This document shows positions 60,845 through 64,000 of a stretch of DNA of 64,000 nt, piece after piece. The stretch is from Microbacteriaceae bacterium (lineage in GTDB: Bacteria > Actinomycetota > Actinomycetes > Actinomycetales > Microbacteriaceae). Below the pieces are notes generated by a model. It was not told the origin of the DNA. It made no database searches and saw nothing but the letters and a program-made list of their open reading frames with translations. Every line of letters begins with the position of its first letter. The stretch's first letter is position 1. The stretch covers positions 1-64,000 of the forward strand of contig JAODAT010000075.1 of NCBI GenBank assembly GCA_025463565.1, given 5' to 3'. Made by a program: the position numbers and the translations under genes.

Positions 60845-61996
60845 TCAGTGCACCGTGCCGGGCACCGGCAGCCGGCGGATGCCCTCCAGCAGATCCGCCT
60901 CGCTGGCGGCGGCGCAGAGACGGATCCAGCCCTCCCCGGATCGCCCGAATGCACTGCCGGGGGCTACCGCGACCCGCTCGTGCAGCAGGAACCGCTCTGC
61001 CCAGCCTGCGACATCCCCGCCGGTGGCGTGCGAGACATCCACCCACAGGTAGAAGGCGCCGGCGGGCACGATGTGACGGAAACCGAGTTCGTCGAGCAGC
61101 GATGCGCCCGCGGTGAGGTTCGACAGGTAGTGCCGCCGCGCGTCCGCGACATGCTCGTGGTCGCCGGTGATCGCGGCGACCGCAGCGATCTGGTCCGGCA
61201 TCGCGACACATCCGATGGACGCCTCCTGCAGCGTACGCATAACCGTGCTGAGACCGGGCGGCGTGACCAGGTAGCCCACGCGGGCTCCGGTCAGCGCGTA
61301 GGTCTTCGACAGCGAGAAGACGCTGAACACACGATTGTCATGATCGAGGCTCGCCATGCTGGTGTGACGCTCGCCGTAGGTGAAGTATTCATAGACCTCA
61401 TCGCTCAGCACCCACAGGTCGTGACGTTTGGCGAAGTCGAGCAGCTCCAGCTGCAGGTCCCGACCGAGCACAGTACCGAGCGGGTTGGATGGCGAATTCA
61501 CGATGAGCACCCTGGTGCGATCGGTGACCAGGCGCTCGAGTTCGTCGAGGTCGGGCAGAAAGTCGTTCTCCGCGCGCAGGTTATACGGCACCGGCTCGAC
61601 CTCGAGCATCCGCGCACTCATGGTGAAGGTCGTGTACCCCGGGTCGGGAACCAGCACCTGGTCGCCGGCGCCGAGCAACATCCGCATGGCCACATGCAGC
61701 GCCTGCGTGCCGCCGACCGTCACCCAGACCTGTTCGACATCGACCTCGATGGCGTTCTCGCGGGCGAGCTTCGCCACGATCGCCTCGCGCAGCGGGCCGA
61801 TTCCACCGTTCGGCGTGTATCCGGTGAGGTCGTCCGCCCAGGCCTGCGCGCCCGCGGCGAGGATGTGGGGCGCCCCCGGCTGGTCGGGCTCACCGACGCC
61901 GAGAGAGATCACGTCGTCGAGTTCCACCGCGATCTCATAGATGCGACGGATGCCCGACTCGGGAACGGAGGCGATGTGCGGCGCGAGAGACGGCAT
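60845..61996 (-). CDS. Class I/II pyridoxal-phosphate aminotransferase
   Basis: 383 residues. 'ISLGVGEPDQPGAPHI', 'GYTPNGGIGPLREAI', 'VPDPGYTTFTMSARM', 'NSPSNPLGTVLGRDL', the PLP Lys in 'FSLSKTYALTGARVGYL' and the C-terminal Arg in 'EGWIRLCAAAS'. Subgroup I-gamma, acting on an aliphatic or aromatic amino acid; substrate not determined. ATG 61996 follows TACGGT by six bases. Confidence 0.93.
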   Translation of the reverse strand: MPSLAPHIASVPESGIRRIYEIAVELDDVISLGVGEPDQPGAPHILAAGAQAWADDLTGYTPNGGIGPLREAIVAKLARENAIEVDVEQVWVTVGGTQALHVAMRMLLGAGDQVLVPDPGYTTFTMSARMLEVEPVPYNLRAENDFLPDLDELERLVTDRTRVLIVNSPSNPLGTVLGRDLQLELLDFAKRHDLWVLSDEVYEYFTYGERHTSMASLDHDNRVFSVFSLSKTYALTGARVGYLVTPPGLSTVMRTLQEASIGCVAMPDQIAAVAAITGDHEHVADARRHYLSNLTAGASLLDELGFRHIVPAGAFYLWVDVSHATGGDVAGWAERFLLHERVAVAPGSAFGRSGEGWIRLCAAASEADLLEGIRRLPVPGTVH

Positions 61997-62008
61997 GCTG
62001 ATACCGTA
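61997..62008 (-). promoter_or_regulatory. Putative leaderless promoter of the aminotransferase gene
   Basis: TACGGT (62003-62008), six bases, ATG 61996. Confidence 0.45.
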
Positions 62009-62027
62009 CCGGCGTGCCCGGCTCCGA

Positions 62028-62056
62028 TTGCCTTGAGGCTCCGGCTACGGTAATGT
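62028..62056 (+). promoter_or_regulatory. Promoter of rpsT
   Basis: TTGCCT (62028-62033), 17-bp spacer, TAATGT (62051-62056). This gives a 5' leader of about 118 nt, in contrast to the leaderless genes around it. The leader may serve S20 autoregulation as in other bacteria. Confidence 0.6.
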
Positions 62057-62180
62057 TGCCTGTTGGCTTGCGCGCAGTGTTCGGTATCGAATGCTTTCGC
62101 GATTCGCAGCCCGGATCCCACCCAAACTGGAACCGGTTCGCGGCTGCCCCCATCATTTCCTCAACAAGAAAGCAACACAC

Positions 62181-62441
62181 GTGGCAAACATCAAGTCGCA
62201 GATCAAGCGCATCGGCACCAACAAGAAGTCGCAGGAGCGCAACAAGGCCGTCAAGAGTGAGGTCAAGACCGCTATCCGCGCGACCCGCGAGGCCGTCGTC
62301 GCCGGCGACAAGAGCAAGGCCACCGCTGCCCTGCTCGTCGCGAGCAAGAAGCTCGACAAGGCCGCCAGCAAGGGCGTGCTGCACAAGAACCAGGTCGCGA
62401 ACCGCAAGTCGGCCATCGCCAAGCAGGTCGCCGCGCTGTAA
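62181..62441 (+). CDS. rpsT: 30S ribosomal protein S20
   Basis: 86 residues, Lys/Ala-rich three-helix protein: '[32 protein letters not shown]', ending '[22 protein letters not shown]'. The track starts at 62091; GTG 62181 gives the exact family N-terminus. It is in opposite orientation to lepA and holA, which flank it. Confidence 0.97.
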   Translation: MANIKSQIKRIGTNKKSQERNKAVKSEVKTAIRATREAVVAGDKSKATAALLVASKKLDKAASKGVLHKNQVANRKSAIAKQVAAL

Positions 62442-62458
62442 CAGCGAGAAACTTCGCG

Positions 62459-62485
62459 GAACCCCGTCACGGTGTGGCGGGGTTC
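62459..62485 (+). terminator. Rho-independent terminator of rpsT
   Basis: GAACCCCG...CGGGGTTC with inner CAC/GTG pairing, followed by TTCGGTTT, 17 bp after the rpsT stop. Confidence 0.75.
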
Positions 62486-62493
62486 TTCGGTTT

Positions 62494-62600
62494 AAGCGGG
62501 TTGAGCTCAAGTTGAGCTCAAGCAGTCGCCCAACGAAGCGCAGCTTCGTCGGCGCTGGCGTCGCGCGATTGCAATGCAATCGCCATAGCTCCAGCGCGCC
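62494..62600. repeat. Hairpin-rich spacer between rpsT and holA
   Basis: It contains a tandem TTGAGCTCAAG repeat (~62498-62520), related to the REP-like palindrome at 4803. Next come ACGAAGC-GCA-GCTTCGT (62533-62549) and GCGATTGC-AAT-GCAATCGC (62565-62583), the latter nested in an outer GGCGCTGG/CCAGCGC pairing that ends at the holA stop. These probably terminate holA transcription from the other side. Confidence 0.55.
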
Positions 62601-63614
62601 CTAGTTACCTCGAACCGAGATGACGCCGATCATGCGCTCGATCGCGAAAACCGGGTCGCGACCGCCGCCCTTTACCGCGGCATCCGTCTCGGCGAGTAGT
62701 TCGATGCTGCGGCCGAGACCCGATTCGTCCCAGCCCTGAAGGTCGCGTCGAGCCCGGTCTACCTGCCAGGGCGCGAGCCCGAACTGCTGCGCGAGCTGAC
62801 CCGCCGAACCGCGGTTGCCGAAGATCTTTGCCATGGTACGCAGCTTGCTCGCGAAGGCGGCGACGATCGGGACGGGATCGGCCCCGGAGGCGAGGGCGTG
62901 CCGCAAGAGAATCAATGCCTCTCCGTGGCGGCCCGCGATAGCCGTGTCCGCGACCCGGAAGGCGTTCGTCTCGACCCGGCCAGAGTAGTACTTCTCGACC
63001 GTGGCCTCGGTGATCTCTTCCGCCGAATCCTGAAGCAGCTGCTGGCAGGCCGCGGCAAGTTCTGCGAGGTCGTCGGAGAATGCCGCGGTGAGAGCGCGAA
63101 GCGCGCCGCCGGTCACCCTCCGGTTCTCCGCGGCGAACTCGGCCGCCGCAAAATCGTACTTCTCTGCGTCTTTCTTGAGTTCGGTGCAGACGATCTCGAT
63201 GCCGCCGCCGAGTCCGCCACGCAGCGCATCGAGCAGCTTCTTGCCTCGCACTCCCCCGGCGTGCCGAAGCACCAGGTAGGTGTCGTCCGCCGGCGACTCG
63301 AGGTAGCGCAGGGTCTCGGTGATGAATGCGTCCGTGCACTTCTCCACCCCGGTCACCCGAATCATGCGCGGTTCGGCGAACAGCGACGGGCTGGCGAGAG
63401 TGATCAGCTCGCCGGGGCTGTAGTCGTCGGCGAGCAGATCGCTGACTTCGAGGCTCGGATCCTCCGCCCGAAGAGTGTCGCGCAACATTCGAATAGCCCG
63501 CTCGGCGAGAAAGTCCTCGGTGCCGGAGACCAGAAGCACGGGGGCCGGTCTGATGCGATCCCAGGCCAGTTGCGGGATGGCGACGGGCGCTTTCGCTGCC
63601 GGCTTGCCTGCCAT
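62601..63614 (-). CDS. holA: DNA polymerase III subunit delta
   Basis: 337 residues, clamp-loader subunit that opens the beta clamp. 'PAPVLLVSGTEDFLAERAIRMLRDTLR', 'SPSLFAEPRMIRVTGVEK', 'DDTYLVLRHAGGVRGKKLLDALR' and the C-terminal 'VAAFASKLRTMAKIFG...QFGLAPWQVDRARRDLQGW' fit the family. The Walker A is degenerate, as usual for delta. ATG 63614 (MAGKPAAKAPVA) has AGGTGG upstream; the track's 63731 start is too long. Confidence 0.95.
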   Translation of the reverse strand: MAGKPAAKAPVAIPQLAWDRIRPAPVLLVSGTEDFLAERAIRMLRDTLRAEDPSLEVSDLLADDYSPGELITLASPSLFAEPRMIRVTGVEKCTDAFITETLRYLESPADDTYLVLRHAGGVRGKKLLDALRGGLGGGIEIVCTELKKDAEKYDFAAAEFAAENRRVTGGALRALTAAFSDDLAELAAACQQLLQDSAEEITEATVEKYYSGRVETNAFRVADTAIAGRHGEALILLRHALASGADPVPIVAAFASKLRTMAKIFGNRGSAGQLAQQFGLAPWQVDRARRDLQGWDESGLGRSIELLAETDAAVKGGGRDPVFAIERMIGVISVRGN

Positions 63615-63675
63615 CCGCGTCCCACCTCTCGTCGTTCGCTTAACCCTAACGGCGGCTGCCGTCACAGCCGCGCGG

Positions 63676-64000
63676 TCAGTGCTGTGTGAGCTTGGCCGCC
63701 GGCATCGATCGCTCCGTCCACACGGTTTCACCGCCGCCGGGCAGGGGCGACACCAAAATCATCCCTTCGTAGTCGGTGCGGAAGGCGAGCGTGCCCGCGC
63801 GGTTAAGGATGCCGAGCAGCCGGTCCGTCGGATGCCCATAGGTATTGCCGAGGCCTACGCTGATCAGCCCCACTGTTGCCTTGATCGTCTGGTACATCTG
63901 TTCGTCCTGGTCCGCTGACCCGTGGTGTGCCACCTTCACGACATCGACCTTTCCAAGGGTCGGATTCGCACCGAGCACCCGCGACTGCGGCTGGTCGCCA
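63676..64000 (-). CDS. comEC: ComEC/Rec2-type DNA internalisation protein, C-terminal part (runs off the right edge)
   Basis: Only the last 107 codons are visible, open to the window edge. The sequence 'VLGANPTLGKVDVVKVAHHGSADQDEQMYQTIKATVGLISVGLGNTYGHPTDRLLGIL' is the end of the metallo-beta-lactamase-like domain found at the ComEC C-terminus (VxHHGS). The comEC-holA order is common. The full protein would carry the membrane channel upstream. Confidence 0.9.
   Translation of the reverse strand, partial: GDQPQSRVLGANPTLGKVDVVKVAHHGSADQDEQMYQTIKATVGLISVGLGNTYGHPTDRLLGILNRAGTLAFRTDYEGMILVSPLPGGGETVWTERSMPAAKLTQH

Overview
The window reads as a high-GC actinobacterial chromosome, most probably Microbacteriaceae. 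This rests on the GC-rich codon use, on many GTG/TTG starts, on DUF2510, SHOCT and TM2 proteins, and on the backbone gene order. It is dense and mostly minus-strand, with no prophage, rRNA operon, CRISPR array or intact insertion sequence. Read right to left, the backbone is comEC(partial)-holA-rpsT-lepA-hemW-hrcA-dnaJ-rsmE-HIT-phoH-ybeY-CNNM-era, then leuA, recO-uppS, glyS, dusB, dgt and dnaG. This order is familiar from Actinobacteria. Accessory genes are inserted at several joints.

Layout: (1) 1-10.2 kb: a tRNA(CAT), a GT4 glycosyltransferase, a DMT transporter, def, a degenerate sensor/receiver pair, a complete NarL-type two-component system, a DUF2090 protein, tRNA-Asn, a 2-hydroxyacid dehydrogenase and an orphan ABC ATPase. 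(2) 10.2-15.2 kb: dnaG, a SnoaL-like gene, dgt and dusB. (3) 15.2-20 kb: MarR, YbaK, a DUF2510 protein, a DsbA/FrnE oxidoreductase with an unannotated 45-residue Cys-containing protein, and an AbiEi/DUF559 gene. (4) 20-32.8 kb: glyS, an aminotransferase and LysR pair, an oxidoreductase, a membrane protein, uppS, recO, ddl, alr, an NAD-binding protein, and leuA preceded by a leucine-rich leader peptide. (5) 33-46.4 kb: an accessory envelope and export block with Nudix, an MprF-like synthase plus a membrane hydrolase, a DrrAB exporter with a convergent NB-ARC regulator, and a two-component system with an ABC/FtsX exporter. (6) 46.4-64 kb: the ribosome/heat-shock/replication backbone.

The most unusual feature is a dispersed inverted-repeat element with 11 copies in 64 kb. 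Each copy has two near-invariant 18-bp arms, GGAAATTCAGGACTTTGG and its complement. The interior is unrelated in sequence between copies but its length takes only two values: 43-45 bp (five copies) or exactly 56 bp (six copies). Most copies sit 15-62 bp beyond a stop codon. Two pairs of copies bracket accessory genes inserted into the conserved glyS-dnaG neighbourhood. I do not recognise this family.

Other notable signals are many putative leaderless starts, with a -10-like hexamer 6-7 nt before the start codon. Two divergent intergenic regions carry overlapping leaderless promoters (DMT/def and leuA-leader/Nudix). There is also a CIRCE operator at hrcA, a leuA attenuator candidate, and a sensor kinase without its phospho-acceptor histidine paired with a receiver that lacks an output domain. 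All functional calls come from reading the sequence and recalled family knowledge; no searches were run.
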